A stretch of DNA of 64,000 nt, from the IMG/VR virus record IMGVR_UViG_3300047557_001098, positions 1 through 64,000 of that record. The stretch is one strand, 5' to 3'. The notes under the pieces were generated by a model. The model ran no database searches. It was given only the letters and a program-made list of their open reading frames with translations, and had not been told where the DNA came from. The number at the start of each line of letters is the position of its first letter. The stretch's first letter is position 1. This DNA comes from a virus. Both the position numbers and the translations under genes were made by a program. Below, piece by piece: positions 16,257-23,223 of the stretch.

Positions 16257-16561
16257 TAAAGTTTTAATCCTGCTGGTGCAATTTCGATACGACTAAACAT
16301 TTTACGATATTGTGCTAAAAGATCAGAAACAGGTGTATTGATTGTTAAAATATCTTCATGCTTGAGTGTAATTCCTTTATCAAACTCTTCGACAAAAGCA
16401 AGATATGGTGCAAAGCCAACACCACCTGGATCATTTGCTGAACGTGGTGGTACGGAAATTACTTGCACTGGATTTTTAACTAACACAACAACATCACCTT
16501 CGAGTGATAGTTCGGCAATAATAGTTTGATGTGTTTTAAACGTGATACATTTTATGTTCAT
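16256..16561 (-). CDS. Small Sm-like-fold hypothetical protein next to DNA polymerase
   Basis: A 101-residue, beta-rich protein beginning MNIKCITFKTHQTIIAELS. It seems to be a paralogue of the 136-residue protein at 41193-41603: both open with a strand and a T-x-x-x-I-x-A turn, have a central NPxxV/NDPMRL strand, and end with a strand then VxxLLxxYxKMF-like helix. The pattern resembles an Sm-like barrel, but this is only by eye. TAATG and ATGA overlaps link it to gp43 and to the gene upstream. No function is known. Confidence 0.6.
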   Translation of the reverse strand: MNIKCITFKTHQTIIAELSLEGDVVVLVKNPVQVISVPPRSANDPGGVGFAPYLAFVEEFDKGITLKHEDILTINTPVSDLLAQYRKMFSRIEIAPAGLKL

Positions 16562-16788
16562 ACTGTTACCTTTGTTGTTGGTTCATAAACGTCAAGTGTG
16601 ACCCATTTTTTGGGAAACAACATTTCACGACCACGAAAGTCGGCAATGTCATATGTTGGATCATCAACAAGACCAATCAGTTCGACCATATTGTCAAAAT
16701 CACGCAATACAAGATCATACTTGTATGCTTTAGGGAGTTTAGGATTTGCCTCGGCAAGTTGCTTGGCTACTTTTACAGTTGTGCTCAT
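16558..16788 (-). CDS. Hypothetical protein, 76 residues
   Basis: A small soluble protein (MSTTVKVAKQLAEANPKLPKA...) with a helical N-terminus and a short beta-rich second half. No motif that I recognise. It overlaps the following Sm-like gene as ATGA and has a GGAGATATAAT ribosome region before the start. Conservation of the tight spacing with the gp43 group is the main support that it is real. Confidence 0.65.
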   Translation of the reverse strand: MSTTVKVAKQLAEANPKLPKAYKYDLVLRDFDNMVELIGLVDDPTYDIADFRGREMLFPKKWVTLDVYEPTTKVTV

Positions 16789-16789
16789 A

Positions 16790-17287
16790 TTATATCTCCT
16801 TCACCTGTTGTACATTAACTTCACATTGTTTCAAAAAGTTGATTCCTGCATTGCTTCTATAATCATGCCTATAATAAACCTCCTTGATTCCTGACTGATA
16901 TATCATTTTAGCACATTCTAAGCATGGTGCGTGGGTAATAAACATCGATGCCCCATCACTTGAATTTGTTGACCGAGAAACTTTGGCAATAGCATTGGAT
17001 TCGGCATGTAGCACTTCTGGTTTGGAACGCAATCTTGTCCATCCATGTGCTGTTTCTGTGAAACCATTAATTTTCATCCACTCATCAGTTTTATAACATT
17101 CTTCTTTCAGAACATACTCTACTTCTTCACACATGTTATTCCAACCAGATGGCATACCATTATAACCAATGCCGATGATGGTATTGTCTTTGACGATTAC
17201 ACATCCCACTTGTAATCTCTTTGCGGTAGAAAGTTCAGCATATACACTTGCTGCTTTCATATGGGCTTTTACGTATTTTTGTTTCAT
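16790..17287 (-). CDS. cd: dCMP deaminase (zinc cytidine-deaminase family)
   Basis: Converts dCMP to dUMP to feed thymidylate synthesis. The 165-residue protein (T4 cd 193) has the zinc motif LHAESNAIAK (H-A-E) and THAPCLECAKMI (P-C-x-x-C), plus the N-terminal KAASVYAELSTAKRLQVGCVIV strand typical of the family. I place the start at the ATG at 17287 (MKQKYVKAHM); the longer reading from 17386 runs over a separate small gene. The neighbouring genes are DNA polymerase-associated, consistent with nucleotide supply for replication. Confidence 0.93.
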   Translation of the reverse strand: MKQKYVKAHMKAASVYAELSTAKRLQVGCVIVKDNTIIGIGYNGMPSGWNNMCEEVEYVLKEECYKTDEWMKINGFTETAHGWTRLRSKPEVLHAESNAIAKVSRSTNSSDGASMFITHAPCLECAKMIYQSGIKEVYYRHDYRSNAGINFLKQCEVNVQQVKEI

Positions 17288-17330
17288 TTGAAGTAAGCAC
17301 TCACTCGTGCATGAGCGCAAAATGAAAAAA

Positions 17331-17471
17331 TCAATCCTCGGATTTTTCTTCTTTGGATTTCTTTTTGAAGTCAATGCGTGGAGCAATGATTGCTTTAATC
17401 ATTTCACGCTTGTAATCGAATTTACTTTCACCCTTGAGACTTGATAATATAATTTTCAAGTCCTTTTTCAT
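17331..17471 (-). CDS. Small basic hypothetical protein, 46 residues
   Basis: A short open frame from ATG at 17471 to TGA at 17331, encoding MKKDLKIILSSLKGESKFDY and a lysine-rich tail ending in KSEED-like residues. It fills most of the gap between the oxygenase and dCMP deaminase genes in the transcribed strand, which argues for a real gene. No clear ribosome site precedes it, and no family is recognised. Confidence 0.5.
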   Translation of the reverse strand: MKKDLKIILSSLKGESKFDYKREMIKAIIAPRIDFKKKSKEEKSED

Positions 17472-17494
17472 TTTAAAATTTGAGTTCGATTTCA

Positions 17495-18070
17495 TCACCA
17501 TGTCCAAGAAACGTAAGAGTATCGGGTGCCTTTTGTCACCATATCTACTTTATGTGGGTACAAAAAATTAGAAGGAAATATCATAATTTCACCTGCTTTG
17601 AGCGGTACAATACTATCTTCCCAAAATACAAGTTCTCCACCTCTGTATTCATTGTTTAAGCTACCTAAAACAGATAGTGTTGGTATACCTTTACGATGAC
17701 CATCAAACATGGAATGAATATGATCACAATGTAATTTCATATTCGTGTTCTCACGATATCGATTGAAACGGACTTCTGTGTATCCCTTCCAAGCTTGATA
17801 CCATGTACATCCTGACTGTGTAAGTTCTTCATGATACCTTTTTAGGGCATCCCATATTCGTTGCATAATATAATTTTTGTGCTTCACCTCAGACCATGTT
17901 ACAGAAAGTTCATTTTCTGTTGAGTGGGAAGTATCTGATTGATGATCGTAAAATGTATGTGTTTGAAACTGTCCTTCAACTTTTTCAAGTTCATCGACAG
18001 TCTCTTGGCACACTTCTGGTGTTAGCCAATCAGAATAGACTTTGAGATATGATCGTAAATCTTTATCCAT
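17495..18070 (-). CDS. 2OG-Fe(II) oxygenase (prolyl 4-hydroxylase-like)
   Basis: A 191-residue dioxygenase. The iron ligands are in LHCDHIHSMFDGH (H-x-D) and FLYPHKVDMV (distal His), and the 2-oxoglutarate-binding Arg is in KGTRYSYVSW. GIPTLSVLGSLNNEYRGGELVFW between them is typical of P4H-like proteins. It would hydroxylate a protein side chain; the substrate is unknown. Similar small P4H-like proteins are frequent in marine T4-like phages. A strong hairpin between it and the Hsp20 gene may separate their transcripts. Confidence 0.88.
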   Translation of the reverse strand: MDKDLRSYLKVYSDWLTPEVCQETVDELEKVEGQFQTHTFYDHQSDTSHSTENELSVTWSEVKHKNYIMQRIWDALKRYHEELTQSGCTWYQAWKGYTEVRFNRYRENTNMKLHCDHIHSMFDGHRKGIPTLSVLGSLNNEYRGGELVFWEDSIVPLKAGEIMIFPSNFLYPHKVDMVTKGTRYSYVSWTW

Positions 18071-18080
18071 TATATACCTT

Positions 18081-18106
18081 TCAACAAGTGGGGCTTGCGC
18101 CCCACT
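18081..18106 (-). terminator. Stem-loop after the Hsp20 gene
   Basis: AGTGGGGC-GCAA-GCCCCACT on the minus strand (18087-18106) is an 8-bp GC-rich stem closed by a GCAA tetraloop, 4 bases after the Hsp20 stop. The tract after it (TTGTTGAAA) is only weakly U-rich, so it may be a weak terminator or a 3' mRNA stabiliser. Confidence 0.65.
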
Positions 18107-18109
18107 CTA

Positions 18110-18589
18110 TTACGCAGCCTTTTTTTCTTCTTGTAGAAGTTGTGGCTGGAATGTTTTTAGTTCATTACCAATTTCAATCTTGCGTGGTTTCTTGTGTTCA
18201 GGTACGATATTCTCTAACCCAACACGTAGAATACCATCTTTGTATTCCGCACCCTTTACTTCAATGGTGTCGGCGATAGTGATTGTTTTGGTGAAGGAAC
18301 GTGTGCCAATACCACGATGTAGATATTCAAGATTTGGTGTACCTTCTACCTTTTCACCTTTGATAGTCAAAGTATTTTCTTGTACCTGAATATCAATATC
18401 ATCTTTACCAAAGCCAGCAACAGCAAGTTCGACCACATATTTGTTATCATCTAGTTTGACAATGTTATGTGGAGGAAAATTGTTTACTGGGCGTGTATCA
18501 TTTAGAATGCTTTCAACATCATGAATGAATTTCTCAAAACCAAGTGTTTGATGAAACAATGGTCCAAAAGCAATACGTCCTACTGTCAT
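18110..18589 (-). CDS. Small heat-shock protein, Hsp20/alpha-crystallin family
   Basis: An ATP-independent holdase chaperone. The 159-residue protein has an N-terminal arm (MTVGRIAFGPLFHQTLGFEKF), the alpha-crystallin domain starting at NIVKLDDNKYVVELAVAGF and including DIQVQENTLTIKGEK, and the ending GILRVGLEN, followed by a short tail. The ATG at 18589 has an excellent AAAGGAG site, so the 14-codon longer reading is rejected. Hsp20 proteins are common in T4-like cyanophages. It is flanked by two hairpins, which may give it a separate short transcript. Confidence 0.95.
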   Translation of the reverse strand: MTVGRIAFGPLFHQTLGFEKFIHDVESILNDTRPVNNFPPHNIVKLDDNKYVVELAVAGFGKDDIDIQVQENTLTIKGEKVEGTPNLEYLHRGIGTRSFTKTITIADTIEVKGAEYKDGILRVGLENIVPEHKKPRKIEIGNELKTFQPQLLQEEKKAA

Positions 18590-18612
18590 AGTTTTCTCCT
18601 TTTTAAGCAAGT

Positions 18613-18642
18613 TAAAAGTAACGTGATCCATTAGGCATCACG
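18613..18642 (-). terminator. Candidate terminator hairpin before Hsp20
   Basis: CGTGAT ... ATCACG (18622-18642, 9-base loop) followed by TTACTTTT on the minus strand, just after the stop codon of the 60-residue gene. The stem is 6 bp, so confidence is moderate. Confidence 0.5.
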
Positions 18643-18644
18643 AC

Positions 18645-18827
18645 TTACTTGGCAACCGAAAATGCTGTTCGATTGACAAGATAAGTTCTTTGTGGATTAC
18701 TTTGATTGAACACCTTAATAAACTCGTTGGAGCCTTCTTTGATGACATCATCGTAATCTCTAGTATACACCTCTTCTTTGGTATACTTGTTGATCAGTTT
18801 CACAGGATTCTTTTTCACTTTGTGCAT
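18645..18827 (-). CDS. Hypothetical protein, 60 residues
   Basis: A small basic protein (MHKVKKNPVKLINKYTKEEV..., ending NRTAFSVAK). No motif is recognised. It follows RegA by 12 bases in the gp45-gp44-gp62-RegA group and precedes a hairpin, so it is likely the last gene of that transcript. Function unknown. Confidence 0.65.
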   Translation of the reverse strand: MHKVKKNPVKLINKYTKEEVYTRDYDDVIKEGSNEFIKVFNQSNPQRTYLVNRTAFSVAK

Positions 18828-18839
18828 GATATATCACCA

Positions 18840-19244
18840 TTAATCTACTTTACCTTTTTTACCTATGTTATATTTAGCAATCAATTCCCAATCATCCTTC
18901 TCTTTAAAAGCAATGATCTTGATCTGATGAATCGGAGCCATGTTATGTTCTACTATATCATAGTTTACAATTTTTAGCAAGCCCCACTCTTCAAGTAAAT
19001 TGGCAATAGCGTTACGTCTTTGTATATCATTCTCGGTAATTGTTGACAACTTACCGTCTAATGCAAACAGTTCTTTAAAATGTACAATATAATACTTGCC
19101 TTGCTTATGCAATATATGGCAAGATTGATAGAGTACCTTTTCTTTGCGTGATGAGACACCGATACGTGTTAGTGTCTCACGCACTTTAAGGAAGTCATCT
19201 TGCTTGGGCAAAGTGACTTCGACAAATTTAGATAAATCAACCAT
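18840..19244 (-). CDS. regA: Translational repressor RegA
   Basis: An RNA-binding protein that blocks ribosome entry on early phage mRNAs. At 134 residues (T4 122) it carries the RegA core HKQGKYYIVHFKELFALDGK near residues 46-65, followed by the NDIQRRNAIANLLEEWGLL helix. Its position after gp62 and gp44 is the same as in T4. It starts one base after the gp62 stop. It probably controls the clamp and clamp-loader genes in this phage as in T4. Confidence 0.95.
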   Translation of the reverse strand: MVDLSKFVEVTLPKQDDFLKVRETLTRIGVSSRKEKVLYQSCHILHKQGKYYIVHFKELFALDGKLSTITENDIQRRNAIANLLEEWGLLKIVNYDIVEHNMAPIHQIKIIAFKEKDDWELIAKYNIGKKGKVD

Positions 19245-19245
19245 G

Positions 19246-19632
19246 TCATTTTCCTAACCCACCTGTATAGGTTTCTTGTTTTAGTTTTTGGATTTGTTCT
19301 TTGCTAAGTAGGCGCAAAGCATCACGTGCTTTGGAGTCGGAAAGGCCATAGACCAATTTTACACATTCCAAATCATCGTTTTTTTCAGCCTTTGCCCACT
19401 TCGCAACAGGTCTTTTCATAGACCTGATGGTATTTAGCAAAAAGTCGAATTGTAGTTTCTTTTCAAGATAGTGTCTACTATTCATCTCATTTGCAAAGGC
19501 CAGACAATCCTTGTGCTGAGACAAGGCTCGGTTGATTAGAAAAGGATTATAGTCCTTCTCTGTTATTTCATCTACAATAAGTTGTTTTTTAGACTGTAGA
19601 ATGGCGGTAGCATAGTCAAATGGATTGCTCAT
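19246..19632 (-). CDS. 62: Clamp-loader small subunit gp62
   Basis: Part of the gp44/62 complex that loads the sliding clamp. The 128-residue protein is shorter than T4 gp62 (187), as is common in cyanophage-type genomes. The beginning NPFDYATAILQSKKQLIVDE and ending with NRALSQHKDCLAFANEMN and LLNTIRSMKRPVAKW are characteristic. Its ATGA overlap with the small gene upstream and the gene order gp45-gp44-x-gp62-regA support the call. Confidence 0.92.
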   Translation of the reverse strand: MSNPFDYATAILQSKKQLIVDEITEKDYNPFLINRALSQHKDCLAFANEMNSRHYLEKKLQFDFLLNTIRSMKRPVAKWAKAEKNDDLECVKLVYGLSDSKARDALRLLSKEQIQKLKQETYTGGLGK

Positions 19633-19814
19633 TTATTAAGCACCCAATCTTCAGCATGTTGTTCTGCGGTCTCTTGATGATTGAACATCAATTCATTTTC
19701 AGTTTCGAAATATGAATCAATCATGACAAGTCTGTATCCACCATAGGTACGTGAAAATATCATGGCATGTTTCAAACCATCTTCAGAATAATATTCACTA
19801 ATCACTTTACTCAT
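19629..19814 (-). CDS. Hypothetical protein between gp44 and gp62
   Basis: A 61-residue soluble protein (MSKVISEYYSEDGLKHAMIF ...). The ATG at 19814 overlaps the gp44 stop as ATGA, so it is chosen over a start 12 codons earlier. It resembles a small alpha/beta domain, with RTYGGYRLVMID as strands. Function unknown; the position inside the clamp-loader genes suggests a minor role in replication. Confidence 0.7.
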   Translation of the reverse strand: MSKVISEYYSEDGLKHAMIFSRTYGGYRLVMIDSYFETENELMFNHQETAEQHAEDWVLNK

Positions 19815-20740
19815 TTGAACTCCACGTTGGCCATGATCTCTGTAAGACAAGCAACCAGATTGATCTCTTGATCAGCAACAAATGCCTGCTTGTACTGATA
19901 GTCAGCAAGAATCAACACTGCTTGTGGTATACTCTGTGGTTTTACAATGTCATACAAAGCGTCATACAGTTTACGAAAGAATGTCGTGCTATCAATGTCT
20001 GTCGTTGCTGCCCATTTACGGACGGATGTAAAGTCTTTTTCTTTCAGATGTTTGACGATTTGTGAGATGGATATGTCACCAATCTGAGAGAGGATGCCTA
20101 CATCAATCTTGCCGAGTTTGGAATAGCGTTGAAGTTCATTGATAACACGACGAAAATCTGGAAAGTGTTTCTTGACTACTTCAGCAATTACCTTTTCATC
20201 AAATTCAACTTTCTCTGTGTCTAGTATGTGTGTGATTCGTTTGAAGAATGCTGCTGCCATCTTCTGCTTCTCACCATTTTTCAAACCAAATTCAATCACC
20301 GCACATCGACTGTGCAACGGCTCAATGATTTTACTTTTGTAATTACAAGTGAAGATGAACGAACAGTTTTCAGCAAACTCTTCGATTGCGTTACGCAGAA
20401 TCGCTTGTGCGTTTGGTGTTAGATAATCTGCTTCATCTAGAATGACAACCTTGCGGCCACCAGAAAAAGACATTGATGAAGCATAGTTTTTGATTTTGAC
20501 ACGAATAGTATCAACACCATTCTCATCAGAACCATTGAGTATCATGAAGTCGCATCCGACTTCGTTGCACATTGCCTTGGCGATTGTTGTCTTGCCCACG
20601 CCTGCTCCACCAGCCAGAAGAAGATTTGGTATCTGCTTCTGGTTCACGTACTCTTGAAATACTGCTTTCAAGCGTTCTGGTAGAATACAGTCCTCGACTG
20701 TTTGTGGGCGATACTTTTCTGTCCATAGAAAATGTTCCAT
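19811..20740 (-). CDS. 44: Clamp-loader ATPase gp44
   Basis: The AAA+ subunit of the clamp loader, which opens the gp45 ring using ATP. The 309-residue protein (T4 319) has Walker A LLAGGAGVGKTTIAKAM near residues 41-57, Walker B KVVILDEADYLT and the sensor/Arg-finger LHSRCAVIEF. MEHFLWTEKYRPQTVEDCIL at the N-terminus is standard for the family. A TATAAT-like box lies 32 bases before the start. Confidence 0.97.
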   Translation of the reverse strand: MEHFLWTEKYRPQTVEDCILPERLKAVFQEYVNQKQIPNLLLAGGAGVGKTTIAKAMCNEVGCDFMILNGSDENGVDTIRVKIKNYASSMSFSGGRKVVILDEADYLTPNAQAILRNAIEEFAENCSFIFTCNYKSKIIEPLHSRCAVIEFGLKNGEKQKMAAAFFKRITHILDTEKVEFDEKVIAEVVKKHFPDFRRVINELQRYSKLGKIDVGILSQIGDISISQIVKHLKEKDFTSVRKWAATTDIDSTTFFRKLYDALYDIVKPQSIPQAVLILADYQYKQAFVADQEINLVACLTEIMANVEFK

Positions 20741-20771
20741 GGTTACCTTTCACATAAATCATAATAATAAA

Positions 20772-20777
20772 ATTATA
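20772..20777 (-). promoter_or_regulatory. Possible -10 box before gp44
   Basis: TATAAT on the minus strand, 31-37 bases before the gp44 start, with TTGTTC 17 bases upstream as a weak -35. No T4-style MotA box (TGCTT) is seen. It could be a middle or weak early promoter. Confidence 0.35.
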
Positions 20778-20993
20778 TCAGTTATTCAGAAGATGAACAA
20801 CATCTTCCAGACTTTCTTTTACACGCCAGTCGATATTATTCACACCATAAATGACTGTATATGGATTAAGTTTGTTATCTGAGCCACCAGGTTCTATCAA
20901 TGAGAAAACTGAAGCGACAATATCAGCGTTGATATAAAGATCATCATCATCAAATCCCTGTGCAGCGTTCGTAAATTTTACAAATTTAGACAT
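20778..20993 (-). CDS. Hypothetical protein between gp45 and gp44
   Basis: A 71-residue acidic protein (MSKFVKFTNAAQGFDDDDLY...INNIDWRVKESLEDVVHLL). Small proteins of this type lie in the clamp region of cyanophages. The beta-rich first part and terminal helix suggest a compact domain. Two bases separate it from the gp45 stop. No function known. Confidence 0.7.
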   Translation of the reverse strand: MSKFVKFTNAAQGFDDDDLYINADIVASVFSLIEPGGSDNKLNPYTVIYGVNNIDWRVKESLEDVVHLLNN

Positions 20994-20995
20994 GT

Positions 20996-21676
20996 TTATA
21001 CCTTTTCATATTTGGAACCTTTTTCAGTAGCTATCCAATACTGAAGATTCAAGTTTTTGTGTTTAAAATTTGATATACCTTTTGAAGATATCTTCACATC
21101 ATATGAGCCTGTTATCATTTTGATGTGTTCAACTTTAAATAACATTGAATAGATATCACCATTGCCTTTTGCAATGTCAATTGAATCTGTATGACTTGAA
21201 TCATTCACAGGATCAAAAGCCTTTACAAAGATTCTTTCGCCGTCAGATTCAAAAGCAATGAAAGGAGAAGATAGAACGGCAGCAGCCTTCATCAACCAAT
21301 CAAAATCTTCTTGTTTGAACTCAAAAGATATTTCTGGGTTAGGCATGTTTATAGGATTTTCAGGTGGCGCCACAATCATGTTTGGCGCACAAAATCTATA
21401 TTTGATTTTACTTCGTCCTTGCAGACCAGAAATGATGACATCGTTGTCCTTAAAGTCAAGAACAGGATCATCTTTGTGTAAGGTCAAGACAGAAAGAAAA
21501 TTGTTGAGATCATACACACCGAACTCAGTGGGAATTTCTTCTGAGATGGTTGCTTCTGCCATTAGATTTTTCAAACTAGAGACAGTTCGAATCGTCTTGC
21601 CTTTTTTAAATATGATACCCTGATTGATTGTTGCAAAATTCTTCAACAAAGTTATTGTATCATTTGATAGTTTCAT
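20996..21676 (-). CDS. 45: Sliding clamp gp45
   Basis: The processivity clamp for gp43, which in T4 also activates late transcription through gp55 and gp33. The 226-residue length matches T4 gp45 (228). The N-terminus MKLSNDTITLLKNFATINQG and the segment VYDLNNFLSVLTLHKDDPVL are clamp features. It precedes gp44 and gp62 as in T4. Its presence beside a gp55 gene and TATAAATA promoters fits a T4-like coupling of replication with late transcription. Confidence 0.96.
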   Translation of the reverse strand: MKLSNDTITLLKNFATINQGIIFKKGKTIRTVSSLKNLMAEATISEEIPTEFGVYDLNNFLSVLTLHKDDPVLDFKDNDVIISGLQGRSKIKYRFCAPNMIVAPPENPINMPNPEISFEFKQEDFDWLMKAAAVLSSPFIAFESDGERIFVKAFDPVNDSSHTDSIDIAKGNGDIYSMLFKVEHIKMITGSYDVKISSKGISNFKHKNLNLQYWIATEKGSKYEKV

Positions 21677-21679
21677 AAT

Positions 21680-21949
21680 TTATTTCCTCGTCAAGTCATG
21701 ATTATGTAAGGCCATTATAGCATAGTGAACGACTTTTAACAAGTCATCACGATTGTAGCCATTCTTTTTGCCATAACGCTGTGCATACTTCATGATGTTT
21801 CCAATAAAGAATCCTTCACCGTGCCCACAGTCTATAATGAATTCTGAAGTTTGGAATTTGTTTAGTGAATAGTGTTGACCGTATGTCTTGTCGATATATT
21901 GTTTCAACTCGTCAAGAATACGGTCCTCACTATATTTGTAATCAATCAA
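21680..21949 (-). CDS. DUF3310-like protein
   Basis: An 89-residue protein with the DUF3310 signature: IGNIMKYAQRYGKKNGYNRDDLLKVVHYAIMAL in the second half. DUF3310 proteins occur in many phages, often near nucleotide or DNA-metabolism genes, but their activity is not established. It overlaps the upstream glycosyltransferase-like gene by 4 bases and ends 3 bases before gp45. Confidence 0.8.
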   Translation of the reverse strand: MIDYKYSEDRILDELKQYIDKTYGQHYSLNKFQTSEFIIDCGHGEGFFIGNIMKYAQRYGKKNGYNRDDLLKVVHYAIMALHNHDLTRK

Positions 21950-22764
21950 AGTCTACCAGTGTACTGAGCAACAGCGGGCATGTTACCAGTAAACGCATAT
22001 GTACCAATGTGCTGAGTTCTCATCCATGGACATAGATAAACTTTACCACCCATCTTACGCCACATCTGACAGAACATATAATCTTCTGATAGATAACGTT
22101 CAGAGCCACCACCAACACATGAATCTTTGGTATCAATTACAGTATCAAAGTAAGCATGAATGTAACGTGAACCATCAAAGTGTGCTTGACCAATATGATC
22201 TGGCTTGTAACGAATGAAGGGATATTCTTTCTCCATCTTCGTAAACACTTCACGTTTCATCATCATGTGACCAGTACCAATCTCCATAACCTCTAGAGGT
22301 TCTGATACTTGAAATTGTTGTGTGCCTTTTACCACATTGAAAACATATTCACCAACAAGATTCTCAAGTTCTTTCGGGTCAAGTTCTGGGTGCGCTCTAG
22401 CTGCTTGTGCAATGTTACCCCAATTGATTGACTTTTTAGGATATGGTCCACCAATAATATCTTTATCAAGAGCCATCAAAGCAATGATATCATTCGGATC
22501 GAAATGAATATCAGAGTCAATGAACATCATGTGTGTGAAATCTTCACAACGTAGAAATTCATCTACCAGATAATTACGAGCACGTGTGATAAGTGATTCG
22601 TTAAATAGGAAAGAGAATTTGACTTCAATTCCATAACGCATCATTACGGTTTGAAGATCAAGGCAAGATTTAATATACAATCCATGTGCCATGCCACCAT
22701 ACATTGGTGTAGCAACGAACAGTTTATTTTTTCTTAGTTGTTCAATATTGACTTGTATCTGCAT
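21946..22764 (-). CDS. GT-A glycosyltransferase-like protein
   Basis: The 272-residue protein begins KLFVATPMYGGMAHGLYI and has the DxD motif in HMMFIDSDIHFDPNDII (near residue 84), with a C-terminal LSEDYMFCQMWRKMGGKVYL segment containing the ED pair of family 2 type glycosyltransferases. It would transfer a sugar from an NDP donor. The gene lies between an HTH regulator and replication genes rather than in either sugar cassette. The acceptor is unknown. Confidence 0.8.
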   Translation of the reverse strand: MQIQVNIEQLRKNKLFVATPMYGGMAHGLYIKSCLDLQTVMMRYGIEVKFSFLFNESLITRARNYLVDEFLRCEDFTHMMFIDSDIHFDPNDIIALMALDKDIIGGPYPKKSINWGNIAQAARAHPELDPKELENLVGEYVFNVVKGTQQFQVSEPLEVMEIGTGHMMMKREVFTKMEKEYPFIRYKPDHIGQAHFDGSRYIHAYFDTVIDTKDSCVGGGSERYLSEDYMFCQMWRKMGGKVYLCPWMRTQHIGTYAFTGNMPAVAQYTGRL

Positions 22765-22775
22765 AATTTATCCAT

Positions 22776-22814
22776 AAAAAAGAGTGAGAACACATAATAT
22801 ATATGCTCTCACTC
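22776..22814 (-). terminator. Rho-independent terminator after the winged-helix gene
   Basis: GAGTGAGA ... TCTCACTC on the minus strand (8-bp stem, AT-rich loop) followed by TTTTTT, 20-57 bases after the stop of the HTH gene and just before the glycosyltransferase-like gene. A textbook intrinsic terminator; some read-through would be needed to transcribe the next gene, unless it has an unseen promoter. Confidence 0.85.
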
Positions 22815-22833
22815 CACCATTTTTCAACCTATT

Positions 22834-23097
22834 TTAGGCAAACGCCTGACCACCAAGAACTGCATGTGCGGCAGCGATCATTTTCTTGGTTGGCTTACCG
22901 AGTTTGTAGTAAGTGATACGACGACCATCGGCAAGAGTTTTCTTGTTGGTGTAGATGCAGTAACCCTCTGCACGTAGTTCTTCAATACGAGCACCAACAT
23001 TTACGATACCGAAACGAGCACGTGCTTGTGCGGCAGTCAAGGTATTGTAAGGACCGTCCTTAGAAAGGAACTTTAGAATTTTCTCTTTAGCAGACAT
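22834..23097 (-). CDS. Winged-helix/HTH DNA-binding protein
   Basis: An 87-residue protein (MSAKEKILKFLSKDGPYNTL...) with TAAQARARFGIVNVGARIEELRAEGY as a helix-turn-helix and ITYYKL as the wing strand. This matches small HTH proteins of T4-like phages. The gene has its own near-consensus sigma-70 promoter (23171-23199), a possible pseudoknot leader (23121-23161), and its own terminator. These make it a monocistronic, probably early and regulated unit. It may be a transcription factor; its targets are unknown. Confidence 0.85.
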   Translation of the reverse strand: MSAKEKILKFLSKDGPYNTLTAAQARARFGIVNVGARIEELRAEGYCIYTNKKTLADGRRITYYKLGKPTKKMIAAAHAVLGGQAFA

Positions 23098-23120
23098 TCA
23101 ATTTACTCCATAAAAAAATT

Positions 23121-23161
23121 AGTCGCACAAAAATATATTAGTAGAGGCGACTTTTCTCTAC
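23121..23161 (-). ncRNA. Candidate H-type pseudoknot in the mRNA leader of the HTH gene
   Basis: On the minus strand GUAGAG (23156-23161) pairs with CUCUAC (23141-23146), and the enclosed AGUCGC (23147-23152) pairs with GCGACU (23121-23126). Both stems are 6 Watson-Crick pairs. The crossing loops are AAA (3 nt), none, and 14 nt, an ideal H-type layout. It begins about 3 bases from the predicted 5' end and ends 23 bases before the ATG. A U7 tract follows, so stem 2 could also act as a terminator. Confidence 0.6.
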
Positions 23162-23170
23162 ATACTTAAC

Positions 23171-23199
23171 ATTATATAAAAAAAGAGAGAGTGTGTCAA
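23171..23199 (-). promoter_or_regulatory. Sigma-70 promoter, consensus (TTGACA-17-TATAAT)
   Basis: TTGACA at 23194-23199 and TATAAT at 23171-23176 with exactly 17 bases between. The -35 sequence sits in and beside the loop of the upstream terminator hairpin and the spacer is its U-tract. Start point expected near 23164, before the HTH gene. Confidence 0.9.
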
Positions 23200-23211
23200 C
23201 ACTCCCTCAGG
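23178..23211 (-). terminator. Terminator after the DUF262-HNH gene, overlapping a promoter
   Basis: GAGGGAGTGT-TGAC-ACACTCTCTC with TTTTTTT after it on the minus strand, 13 bases after the stop at 23224. The hairpin loop contains part of the -35 element of the HTH promoter. Confidence 0.85.
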
Positions 23212-23223
23212 CAAAGGTGTTAC

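Noticed and set aside
19430-19437. CTAAATA box inside gp62
   Set aside because: Not placed before a late gene, and the heptamer is expected by chance in AT-rich coding DNA.
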